Positions 1 through 10,419 of a stretch of 64,000 nt of DNA are shown one piece after another; within the stretch, counting starts at the first letter, position 1, and each line of letters begins with the position of its first letter. The position numbers and the translations under genes are program-made. The stretch lies in assembly GCA_036245805.1 (NCBI GenBank), contig BTRK01000006.1:17888365-17952364 (forward strand). The letters are read 5' to 3'. The DNA comes from Pristionchus mayeri (lineage: Eukaryota > Nematoda > Chromadorea > Rhabditida > Neodiplogasteridae). The notes beneath the pieces were generated by a model, which worked only from the letters and a program-made list of their open reading frames with translations, ran no database searches and was not told where the DNA came from.

Positions 1-797
1 TGGATGCTGGAAGTTAAATCCTTTCGAGGAATGTGTTGATCTGCAAATGGCTACATTGTTGCATTTCTGAGTTGATTTTTCATATTTCTGAAAAATAAGA
101 AATTCAAAGTTTCTGAAAGAGAGAAGAAGCAGGCTCCAATATTTTTATGAGAATATAGCCTCTTCGTGGGTGCATACAGCGTACACATGACGGAACCTGT
201 ATGCTTGGTCTTCCATTCATAAAAGCCCGGCAAAGGCACATGCAGCCGTCGCCTGCTCATATTTTTGTTATCATGTAATTTGGTTCAAACCCACTCACAT
301 GACAGGTCAAACCTATTTTTTAAAAGAACATAAATGATACTTCTCACGTAACATTATCAAGATGTTTCATGAATTTTCCCTTCAAATATCTAGATAAATA
401 CATGTACAGCTAAATTTTGTGCATTTTTTGCAATTGGGTTAATCATAATTGCTTGCGTTGGTTGCAAGCTCGGTTTGATTGAAATATGTGTGAACAAAGT
501 TCAAGCATACCCCTAAATAATACTATGTTTGTTGGTCATTGAGATTTGAGACACGCGAGTTATGATCGTTCAAAGTATGGACACAAAAAACCACAAGACT
601 TTTGCAACAGCCTAATAGAGCCGAGAATCTGAGGAGAGCGGTCGAGGAAATTCACATTCGACGAATGGGTAGACACAACGCAACAAGAAGACATCGAAGA
701 CACCCATTCTCTTCCCCTTGTTCATTCATTCACTTCATATAGTTTACAATTAGTATTGTTTATCAGCTAGTCAGTCTTCGTTTTCCTTCATCATCCT
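1..797. other. Downstream flank of the first gene, no gene called
   Basis: No exon chain with matching phases could be built here. The segment just below position 798 follows the stop codon of the minus-strand gene and probably holds its 3' UTR. A short minus-strand open frame at 51-260 contains the string GFYEWK but has no supported splice partners, so it is not called. Confidence 0.4.
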
Positions 798-3284
798 TCA
801 CTGCTTCTCCATCAGCTTCTTCTTCAACTCAATCAATTCCTCCAGCAGCGAATCGCAATCTGCCAGCATCTGAGCAACCGGCGCCTGCAGAGGAATACGG
901 TAAGTCTACAGTAACCTACAGTACTCACTACCGTACCTTGTCAGTCTCCTCGGTCTGGATCGCGGCGGCCATCATAGATACCACCGGCGCGCTGTCCACG
1001 TCAGTCTCGTATCCGTTGTCGTCGTAGTCTTCGCCGTCGAGGGCGTCGATGAAGGCGAAGATGGCTAGAAGATACCGTACCCTAGCACTACAGGTGCTAC
1101 CACCGTACCCCTCGCATCCTCATCGTCCTCCTCCTCGATGGTCGATCCTCGATTCACGTGGGCGCAGAAGGGCACGGGCACACAGCAGAGCGCGCAGCAC
1201 GAAGTGGAAGAGGAGTCTGCAATGGCCACGGCTACCACTACCACACTTCTACGGGTACCACTTGGGTACCATATGGGTGCCACAGTACCACTCACCTGAA
1301 TGAGCAGAGGTGGGGTCAGGGAAGAGGGAGGATGAAGATTTCTCGTTGACGAGGCTTGGCCACGAGACCGAGCCCGTCACCGAGATTTCAGAGGAGGAGA
1401 TGCCTCAAGGGATACGGTAAGACTGGCGCCAAATCACGGTACCACGACCGTAACCCGCACCACTCACCCGAATCGCTCGAAGGGTACGTCACGATGTAGT
1501 CCTCCCATGAGAGGACTCGGGGCGCGTTGTTCATAAGGAGATCGGGGCAGGAGGCAGCACGGAGATCCGCTGATGAACGGTAGGTTACGGTAGGTATGGG
1601 TTTGGTGGTACCGTACCCGATGCCGCCGACGACTCCTCCTTCGTCGAGAGAAGCGCCGCCATCAGAAGGCTGTCGTGCGTGTCTGCAAGGTCGATCAGTA
1701 GGATACGGTACCACACGCGGTTATGGCACCTGGCTCGACCATCTCTTCGGTCCACGCAGCGAACAGCTTCATGCCTGAATTGGGAGGGTTTGGCACCGTA
1801 TATTCCGGGTTACGGTAGGTATGCTAGCGTACCCTACAGTACTCACTCAGCTCAAGGTCCTCATCTCTTCTGGCGCGGAGTCTCGCCTGGCATTGACGGG
1901 CACCCGTTGACATTCCACAGTAGATGCGAATGGGTGCGGGAGGGGCGGGCTCGGCGAGTCTCTCGTCGTTCTCCTCGGTCCAAGCAGCGAACAACTGCAT
2001 GCCTGCAATGGGTACGGTAAGTACCGTATAGCCACTCTCACTCAGCTCTAGCTGCTCGTCACTCTGAGCAACAAGGCCCTTTGCGGCCAGAAGCTCTAGC
2101 ACGCGCTCGGAGAAGCACTGCTGAGAACAATACCGTATCTAGAGCTACAGTATGCTCAATACCTCGCTCGAGCTGCTGCCGTTGCTGTCGCCGCTGCTAT
2201 CGTTGAACATGACGCGATTGTAAAGCGACGCAAACTGAGACATGGCGGCACTCATACTCTCCTCACTGTCAGCAAAGCTCGCCTGAGAGTAGTACCGTAA
2301 TCCCAGCCACGCTACAGTACCCCATACCTCGCTGAAGCTGCTAGTGCTGCTGTAGTCGCTGTTGGTGTTACACATGCTCACATCCTGCACGCGTCCATTG
2401 GCGAGGACATGTGGTCGAACAATCTGCAATCGATAATTGCATAGCTACAGTAACCTGCAGTACTGTACCTCGCTGGTGTGGACGCTGCTGCTGACATCGC
2501 TGTCGGTGAAGGCACTCGAGACGTCCTGCAAGTGACAACCGTATCCTCAGGGACTGCTACCGTAGTCTCGATAGTACCTCACAAGGGCATCGAACGGCGT
2601 CCGCTTCGGATGGCAAGCAGTAGCGAGTCACTCCGCATGACGTGCACTCCTCACTAACCATCGTCTCAACGTCGCTCCATCCTTCCGAATCTTCCTCCTC
2701 CAACACCGTGCACCATATACCACTCAGCACTATGCACCACTCAGAGAAGAGAGCCATGCCTGCAGGATATGGTAGTTGGGGCACGGTACGTATACGGCCA
2801 GGGTACGGTACTCACACTCTTCAAGGAAGAAGTCGTTGCCGAGGTCGGCGTCGAACAGCGTCCAGTCGGCGAACTCGGCGGCGCCTGAGGGAACGGTGGG
2901 TTACGGTAGGCACCAGGGCAGGAGGTATCAGGGTGTCAGGATACGGTACTTACAGATTTCAGAGTTGGACATCTCAACGATCCGGAGAGTGGAGGAGCGG
3001 TGAGATGGCTGATCGATCGATTGGAGACGCTGGGAGGCGAGCCCTGAAAGGGGTACGGTAGGGAGGGGACAGTAGGCAGGGGAGGGTACGGTACCCTTAC
3101 ATCTCTGGTAGTAGACGTTCTGCATGAGTAGGAAGGCGTTGCGTCGGCGGAGAGTGACGTTGCTGAAGTTTTGAAGGGCGAGTCGGGAAGGGGTCAGCAA
3201 GGAGTACGGTAGTGGGGGGTACGGTAGGGGAGGAGTATGGAGGTACACCCCAAGAGGGGTGTGGGAGGAGCAGGTACTCACCAT
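798..3284 (-). CDS. Acidic, Ser-rich protein of unknown family, about 14 exons
   Basis: Minus-strand multi-exon gene whose exons join in consistent phase from about 3175 down to the TGA at 800-798. Coding pieces in order include VTLRRRNAFLLMQNVYYQR, an exon with EFADWTLFDADLGNDFF (2818-2894), an exon starting CMALFSEW (about 2574-2764), Ser-rich exons at 2166-2250 and 2330-2423, two related exons with MQLFAAWTEE (1856-2011) and MKLFAAWTEE (about 1725-1775), then SWEDYIVTYPSSDS, a Cys pair (CCALCC, about 1160), GEDYDDNGYETD (about 1000) and a charged C-terminal helix ending KKKLMEKQ. Most junctions are phase 1. No domain is recognised, and the composition suggests a largely disordered protein. 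The start is uncertain: an ATG at 3284 is followed at once by a donor and does not match the next exon's phase, so an ATG near 3135 may be used. Most introns carry TACGGTA/TACCGTA motifs, some overlapping the donor. Confidence 0.7.
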
Positions 3285-3299
3285 AGTCAGTCGAGTAGG

Positions 3300-4871
3300 G
3301 GTCACTAGGGGGAGAGAGGAGAGAGGAACCGCTCTCGGTGAGAGAAGACGGAACGAATGGGGAGAGGAGAGAGGAAGAGGGTTTTTATAGCCGAGCTAGC
3401 CTCATTTGAATGTGTTGATTGAACTACGAGAGAGTGGAGAGAGAGGGGATTATTCCACTCTTCTCTAATCCTAATCCTCTCATTCTAATTTTGAGAATTA
3501 CATCGAGTTGTTGGGTAGCTTTCCCCTTTGATTACTGCTCCAATTGGCAAGATAAGTGCACCGCATACAGAATATTGCGAGATGCATAGGACATGCACCT
3601 CTTGTAATTTGCCTAAAGAAATCATCAAAGGTCTCAGACGGAACATTGCCTACGGTAGGTCTGGGCTGGTCCGACGAAAGCGCACAACCAGCAAAAAAAC
3701 TTCAGCGATTCGTAACTTGGCAATGACAACTTAACACTAACCAATGTTTTCAATAATGCGTAAAATATGAAAACAAAAATAAATCAGATAAACGATTACA
3801 AAAGAAGAAAGGTAAGGAAGTTGAGAAGCGCGAAGATGAGATGGAGAGTAGAAGTGGACAACCGAGGGTAATCGAGGTGTATCTAGCAAACGAAACAGCT
3901 GCGAACGAGGATGGAGAGATCTGATCTGGGCTGTGCAAACATTTCTCGATCTTTCATTTCGGCTAGCTTTCTTGTCGGTTAGTGAATGCGAAAGAGCATT
4001 GCGAAACGAGAGCTCGAGCAATTTTATACGCAGCCCAGGATCTATCTTTTAATAGCTGCGGTGGTTCTGATTGGGGGTGGTCTCGCAAGAAATGACTCTC
4101 TTCATTCTCCGTGCTATCTCATCCATCTGGATTTAGAGTGAAGAGACGATTTCGTGCGGACTCAGAGAGCAAACTCTAGAATTATGGAAAACTGCTTGCC
4201 AGAGATTACTAGAGATGTGAGGTTGTGAGGGGTACCGTACCCTCCCCTACCAACAGGACCTCCTTACCTGAATGCACCTTTCGGCGTCGATCTATTGAAG
4301 CTAGAACTGTTCGTGATTCACATCTCGCATCAATTGGGTCAGCGTTGACTCGCGGTCAGTTGATGAATGATTCAGTGAGCTATTGAAAATGTTTACAAGC
4401 AAGAATTGCGGACACAATTTACAAGTAGGCTGAAAATCGGTGGTCCATTGTTCAATGACTCCGCGCCAATGAATTCCATGGTTTCGGCACAACATGATCG
4501 TTGACACATCTAGCTGGAATTTGTTGGCTTTGCTCAGAACGGAAATCTGGAATTTCTTAGCGCGTAGAATTGATCGATATTGTTAGCTTGAACTCGCACC
4601 TTCCATTCGGGTTCTCTCCCTCAAGGTTAGCCTTTGATTTTGCAAGAAAGAGCTCATTACCCATTGCCAGCTGCTCCTCTCTCCCAATCTCCGCGCTATG
4701 TGACTCACTACAAGCCCATGTTCTCGCATTTCGCTTTCACTGCCACCCTCCTCGATGTTCCGCTCTCTCCTAATTACTGAAACCATGTACTAACTTGCAA
4801 ATGGCTTTCCTCACTTCGCATCACCGAGCAATACATGATTAAGTATTGGAGAAAAAGGGCTAGGATGGACG
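3300..4871. other. Intergenic stretch, no gene called
   Basis: Contains a purine-rich piece near 3300-3480, which is likely the promoter side of the minus-strand gene, and scattered TACGGTA motifs (for example near 3650 and 4235). Short open frames on both strands here lack splice partners, signal peptides or recognisable motifs. Confidence 0.4.
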
Positions 4872-5143
4872 ATGACAATTCTCTTCGCAATTCTCCCCTT
4901 TCTCTCTTTCTCATTTGCCTCAAAACCCGAAAGCGAAGAGATCAGCTCACTATCAGTGACAAAGAGCCAAAAAGGCGTTCGATCCACTTTCACCTCTCCT
5001 CCCAGTGGTGCCAACGGAAATATCACGTTATTGAATACGAATTCCTTCAACGTAATGTAAATAGGGCAGTTGAAGAGTGCCGTTTGGAAAGGGAACTTTA
5101 AGATATTTCCCATCAGACCTCGGGTGAATGTGCATTCGAATTC
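4872..5143 (+). CDS. Possible secreted protein, N-terminal exon(s)
   Basis: An ATG at 4872 opens a frame starting MTILFAILPFLSFSFASK, a convincing hydrophobic signal peptide. It is followed by a Ser/Thr-rich stretch and NITLLNTNSFN up to a possible donor at 5052 (GTAATG). An acceptor (CCCATCAG, ends 5117) leads in the same phase to TSGECAFEF and a TAA. Whether that is the true end or a donor (GTGAATG, near 5125) is used is not clear. A long open frame lies on the opposite strand, but it has no signal or splice support. No family is recognised. The gene may be incomplete or decayed. Confidence 0.4.
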
Positions 5144-5149
5144 TAAATG

Positions 5150-5971
5150 TGAAATTAAAAATAACAAAAGAAACGAGGGGAGTTTATTTTCAATTTCTTG
5201 CTCATTTCGGACAACAACGGCAATCAAACGTAATTCACTAGTACTTTCAAACCTTGTTCTAATAGTGGGGCGCTTTCTCTGTTGGTCAAGGGCAAAACGA
5301 AGAACCGAAGAAGGTCATTTGAAGTGCGCAGTAAATAACACTGTGCCGTTATCCCCGTTCGGCCTTCCACTTACGAGAATATGATGTTTTTTATGCGTGT
5401 GATATCTGATTAATGGTTTTCTGTGTTGAGCAGGGATTTGAATCAGTCAGCTCAGATTATGGAGGTAGCTACTCTCGTAGAGCAACCCCGTGCAGGAAAC
5501 TACTGGGAGCCAACTTCTTGAGACACCGATGATTGGTACTTTGATCAACCGGCCTCTGATGCAGTAACTGATGTAAGTGAATGTCTCCGTTGTTTCCATA
5601 TGTTTTGATCTGAAGCTGGTGATCTATGGAACTAGCATACCTTTTCGACGGAAATCCTAAATACCTGGACCGTTTACGAGAACAAAGGCTAATGAGAGGT
5701 GTAGAAGTACAATCATTGTACATCAGGAGATTATGAAACCGCACTACAGGGACGGCAGCGAGCACTACTCTACTACTACTCTATGTGTTGCATCGACCGC
5801 TTACAGAATCTGTCAGGGATTTCGTGGTGAGTATTGCTGCAGTTCAAATGTAATAATTGTATTTTAATCTATAGAAGAACAATGAAGAAAAAGTCATTCC
5901 ATAGGATATACTCGTTTTTATCGCTACATCCAAAGCTTATAAAGAGAAGGAGATGGGGAGAGGGATAGAAG
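5150..5971. other. Intergenic or intronic stretch
   Basis: Nothing could be joined confidently. A candidate acceptor (TTGAGCAG, near 5433) opens a short frame reading GFESVSSDYG, which might be a further exon of the preceding secreted gene, but the phase connection is unproven. Confidence 0.3.
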
Positions 5972-7809
5972 ATGAAACTGCTCTTTCTTTTGCTATTATC
6001 AGCGGAACTTCCATTATGCTGTCTCAAAATGCGTGAGTTTTAGTTTAGTTTTTTTATTCGTTCAGATTCTTTCTATGAGTATAATAGGCATTTGATTTGT
6101 TGATTATGAAGTGCAGCGGTTTCGGAGAAAAACATAATATGATACAAGGCTTGGATCATGTATTAGGTTGGTGCAAAAGTTTCTGACTATTTATTTTTGC
6201 CTTATTTCTGCTGTCAGCGAAGGGGATAGTCGTCGTTCCGTCCTTTTTGGAAGTTCCGGTCGTCTCAGCGCCTTAATATATTCATTAATTTAAGTAAAAT
6301 TGTCTGTAATTTATCTATACTTTTAGTGAACTCACTAATAGTGGACTTTCGTAAAATAATTGTACTGGATCTAGTGTTTCCTGAGCAGGCGAAAATAATT
6401 TTTAACAAAAAATGCCGGAAATTCGCGTTTTTCAGTGTTTTTGATTGAGCTCTACTTTTCGAATATTTGTGACCTCCTGAATTTACCCAATATGTCAGTA
6501 ATAGAGCAAGAGTTGGTTGTTCAGTTAAGCGTGAAAAAGCCGATCTTAATTGCGAGTGAGTTGAAATACACAGTAGAAAGTGCTGATTTCGACGGCCCAA
6601 TTGGCTGAATCGCGGTTTCGAAATGTCCCGTTGTCTCATTGATGAATGAATTAAATTGCAAATGTACCTGTACACTAAGGTAGGTAGCTAGAATATAATC
6701 AACCAAAATTGGGCTGTCTTACGCGGTCTATACGAATACAGTGCTAGCAAACACAAAGTAGGAAATTTCCAATTAGAATTTTCTGGCACTTTGCTCCAAA
6801 TTTTATGCGAGCATTTCACGTTTATGAATTTGTACAGAGTGTGACAATATACCCATGAATTGGGCTTTTTAATAGTACTTCACTTTTGCCGTTCTCACAT
6901 TTCTCCTTGGAGTTATGAGCAATTAAAAACTATTGCGAGATACGGACAATGATGACTTTGACTGTGAATATTGTCATCGTTGCCGATCGAATTGGCCCGG
7001 CATAGTGTTATTTAAAAAGTATTCGCAAGTCCTCATAAACTGAGAAAAACCATTAGTCGATTGGCAAAATTAAATCAACAGGGGAGGTCAAAATGACAAA
7101 ACATGAAAATAGTCAGAAACTTCACCAACCTAATATATCATCCAGATTTCAGAGCCTACTGGATGCATTCCCAGCCCTTCTCCGTGCATTACTCCAATGA
7201 GAGTATCATCATTGGAAACATGCACAACCACGAATGGAAATATACCGTGCACGTATCCCATACTATGCCCCGAATTAATGTGCACCATAAAAAATTCCTA
7301 CTTCTTCATTGAAAAAACGGTGAGCATAACTTTTTTTCCGAACAAAATCAGACTGACACAGTTGTTAAACGAAGAGACGAGTGAAAGGGAAAGTATAGCG
7401 AGCCCGTGATAGATCACATGATCACGGACCCATGATGCCCGAATAGCCAACAAACCTTACTAGGAACGCTTGCATTTTTCTCGCACTACAGAAAACTGAC
7501 AAAAATAGTCTATTTTCTTCTTCCTCGTGCATTTTGCATGATACAGCTGCTACTCAATTCTTTCTTGCTATTTAGGATTTACTAAGTTCTTTACCAAGTG
7601 CATCAATCCTGTTTATCTAATTTTGTGATCGTTGAGGCAAAAAATATAAACATCAACACGATTTGTAATATATTTTGCTTACTTTGCAGCAGTCAGTCTC
7701 CAACACATTGTCATGCGACCCGGTGACGAAGATGTGGAAGTACAGGAATGGAAACCTTGAACAAGAAAGCGATCCCATGGTTGTGATCGCATGTGCACCA
7801 CCGCCGTGA
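5972..7809 (+). CDS. Small secreted Cys-rich protein, C6-like, three exons
   Basis: Exons 5972-6032, 7153-7319 and 7690-7809 join in phase (1, then 0) into a protein of 115 residues. Exon 1 encodes a signal peptide (MKLLFLLLLSAELPLCCLKM). Exon 2 follows a canonical ATTTCAG acceptor and encodes a Cys-rich, Thr-rich stretch (GCIPSPSPC, ETCTTTNGNIPC, CPELMC). Exon 3 encodes SCDPVTKMWKYRNG and ends VVIACAPPP. The spacing of cysteines, the TTTNG string and the final W...C pattern resemble the nematode-specific C6 domain of secreted proteins; this is recognition by eye. Intron 1 contains a complete mariner-like element (6163-7133) ending only 19 bases before the acceptor. An alternative acceptor at 7145/7146 would give a frame without the cysteines and an early stop, so the TTTCAG acceptor is preferred. 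Confidence 0.65.
6163..7133. mobile_element. Mariner-like element, degenerate or non-autonomous
   Basis: The element is bounded by inverted termini: left TTAGGTTGGTGCAAAAGTTT, right ending CTTCACCAACCTAA, each flanked by TA (6161-6162 and 7134-7135), the usual mariner target duplication. It is about 970 bases long. I see no intact transposase and no DxD-spaced motifs, so it is either decayed or a deletion derivative. It lies in intron 1 of the C6-like gene. Positions 6219-6301 inside it are a near-exact copy of part of the neighbouring PAN-like gene (8450-8532). Confidence 0.75.
6219..6301. repeat. 82-base direct duplicate of 8450-8532
   Basis: The run beginning AAGGGGATAGTCGTCG and ending TTTAAGTAAAAT is essentially identical at 6219-6301 and 8451-8531. 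At the right-hand site it covers, on the minus strand, an intron end and a coding segment of the PAN-like gene. Here it sits within a mariner-like element. Confidence 0.85.
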
Positions 7810-8046
7810 ACAAATGACATTGATAAATGTTCTGAATCCTTCTGAAGATCTCAGTCGGGTAACTAGCCAATATGTAGGGGGACATAATTATAACACAATA
7901 TTTATTCCATCCGCCACACAATGAAAGATCGCACAATGCGAAGTTTGCATGTATACCGCTGGACAAACAAAACCGAAACAAGTTTACAAGTAAGCAGGAA
8001 AAACATCATGTTATAGACCTATTTCAGGGTGTGTAGGTGAATAAGG

Positions 8047-9576
8047 CTAGTAGATGCACTGGATTGTTTCTACGAGATCTCCCTTGTTGAGGAACTTAGC
8101 GTATGCGTCCGTGCTGAGATACCTAAAGTACAGAAATCAAACATTTCCGCTCAAACATTAGCCAAATTGGGTTGAGTATCATTGTAGAAACTTTTCCTCA
8201 CCATCTTTTCTGGGAGACGTCGAACATGACTTTCTTTGCGGCGATGCTCATCCATTTAGTGGCAGTGGTCACGACATGAAGTTTTCCCTTGGGGCAAGTA
8301 CAGATATCGTCCTTGCACTGAACGTCGATATTGGCCTTGGCTCCGTGGAAGTCAACTGCAAAACAATCATTGTTGCTCTTCGTGTCAATGCTTTTCTTGT
8401 GGATTCAATACTTTGTAGGTGATAAAGGCACCATTGTACAAAATCTTACAGAAGGGGATAGTCGTCGTTCCGTCCTTTTTGGAAGTTCCGGTCGTCTCAG
8501 CGCCTTAATATATTCATTAATTTAAGTAAAATCTGCTGATACGTGTCCCTAGAGACACACATCGTATTTGTTATCATCAGTATTCACTCACTCTCCGTAG
8601 AGTGTGATGTCGTCTGAAGAGACGACGTCTCCACTGCCTCGATCTTGATGGTTGACACTACAAAGTGACCCATTTTCATCCAACTATGACCTCTCATTCA
8701 CTCACCCTCTACAATCAGGGTCGTGTCGGTCGACTGCATCTTTTTCTCTGGGGAGTTCTTCTTCACAGCCTCGCTCTGGGTGGTGGCCTCTTCCTCTTTG
8801 GGGTCCTCCTCGCTGACTTCTCAAATAAATATCGATTGCGTTGGTCTTCTACACCTCTTGAACCGTTCTCTTTTCATCTTCCGGCTAAGTGACTCACCTC
8901 CTTCCTGCTCATCCTCTCCTCCTCCTCCCACTTCCTCTCCTTTCTCTCCATCTCTCACGATAGTCGTAGTGTCCTCCATAGTAACGGTCAGATCCTCTAT
9001 TAATGAAAATAGAATGAAATTCAATTGCGAGGGACAACTCACCTACACTGGACGAAGTCAGGTACAAGCCGGCCTCGTAATCACCGGTGGTCGTGGACTG
9101 ATGGGCTTCGTTCTCTCCACGTTCTGTAAGCAATTGGTTGACTGAGGCGATATAAGAAGGGGTAGCTCGCCTTTCTTGAGTCTTTCCATCGTCTCCTCGC
9201 TCAGACACGAGTATATTTTATCGGGATTCGGGTCCTTGAGTCCCTCTGAAATTGGGATACACAACTGGGGCGAGGGAAGGCTCATCTCACTCGTGTACTT
9301 CCGATAGGTGAATATCCACTCTTCCTTTGACTGCGTCTCCGCTTTGTATCCTTTCCCCAGCGTACAAACCAGATCGCAATCATCCCACCTGCAAACTCCA
9401 TTCGTTGTCAACTAAATACTCGTGGAGACTCACTCGAACGCCCGACAGGCGGTCTCAGTGTCACAGTGCTGCAAGCAGTGGCCTTCATGCGACATTTCCT
9501 CGTACGACTCGGAGTTCTTGATCACCTGAACTCGGTTGATTTCTTCCCATTTCTCTAGCGAATTTGTTTCACATTT
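8047..9576 (-). CDS. Secreted PAN/apple-like protein with Ser/Thr-acidic linker
   Basis: Minus-strand exons: 9434-9576 (opens KCETNSLEKWEEINRV), then from 9388 downward, 8898-8996, 8706-8819, 8592-8643, about 8450-8503, 8202-8355 and 8047-8122 (TAG). The N-terminal part has W, EGHCLQHCDTETACRAFEW and CDLVC, the spacing of a nematode PAN/apple domain. The middle is acidic and Thr-rich (TMEDTTTIV, SEEDPKEEEATTQ). The C-terminal domain has VQCKDDICTCPKG and ends with VETIQCIY. A signal-peptide exon must lie upstream of the acceptor near 9577 and was not found. Two phase problems remain: near 9150-9180, where LISPQSTNCLQ must shift frame to reach ENEAHQSTTTGDYEAG, and at the exon at 8450-8503. 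The gene could have a small lesion or an unseen intron. PAN domains bind protein or carbohydrate ligands; no specific partner can be named. Confidence 0.6.
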
Positions 9577-10419
9577 CTAGTTTGGTAGTCAAGGAGCTGC
9601 GCAATGTACACGGAGGCCCATTAATGACCCTCTTAATGTACTCCCGAATGAGAGGGAAGCTACGCTCAACGGGAAGGACAAAATACACGTACTATTTAAC
9701 CACAAATACAAGCCAAAGTTAGTGAGTTAATCACTCTTGGCGCTTTTTTTATAGCGCGCACAACCAACCAAAAGCGCACGAAACTAAAGTGCTGTTACTT
9801 AGGTTGCTTATGGATCGAATTGTGCCGACGTACGATTTCACTAGAGATAATTCGTCGAGGCAGGTCGGTCTAGACGAAAATGAACTATCTCTCACTATCA
9901 CCACTACCTTCTTGGGAGGGGGGGGGGGCTAGTCAAACTATGTATTTTGGATGAAAGTAATTTTGCATCATTGTGAGAAGTATCCTTTGATATGAGAGAT
10001 AAGAATCAGTGGGTCATCTCCTCGTCATTTTCGTACAGACGTCAACAATGCTCGCACCGTAACGTTAACATTTTAATTGCGTTGGATTTCCACACGTGCG
10101 TTCGATTACTGATCAACATTCTAAGATTAACTAACCAAATATAGCGTTGCGGGTTTTCGAGTGCAGACAGTTCACCGTAGGAAGATTAGGAGCTCCCTCA
10201 TTGAGGGATCGCAACCATTTCAGCCTGAATGTATTGCTTTGATATAACGGATCTCTTACTTAGACCGATATAAATACCAAAGTGAGAACAAGTATCTCAC
10301 AAATTTTAAAATGAACTGCATATCACTGTTATATCTCCAACTTGCTGCCAAGGATTACTCTCCAAGAATTCCATGATAGTAGTTGACGCAAGTCTGTAAT
10401 ATCATGGTTGGAGATCATA
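9577..10419. other. Intergenic stretch
   Basis: No gene called. It includes an 11-base G run near 9918-9928 and should contain the missing first exon and promoter of the PAN-like gene. No signal-peptide exon could be linked in phase. Confidence 0.35.

Noticed and set aside
51..260. Minus-strand frame with GFYEWK, reminiscent of an SRAP/HMCES motif
   Set aside because: Only one short motif, no upstream or downstream exons, and no catalytic Cys at the start. Chance similarity is likely.
4811..5227. 138-residue minus-strand open frame
   Set aside because: The opposite strand has a better signal peptide start and a splice donor; the minus frame shows no motif or composition expected of a protein.
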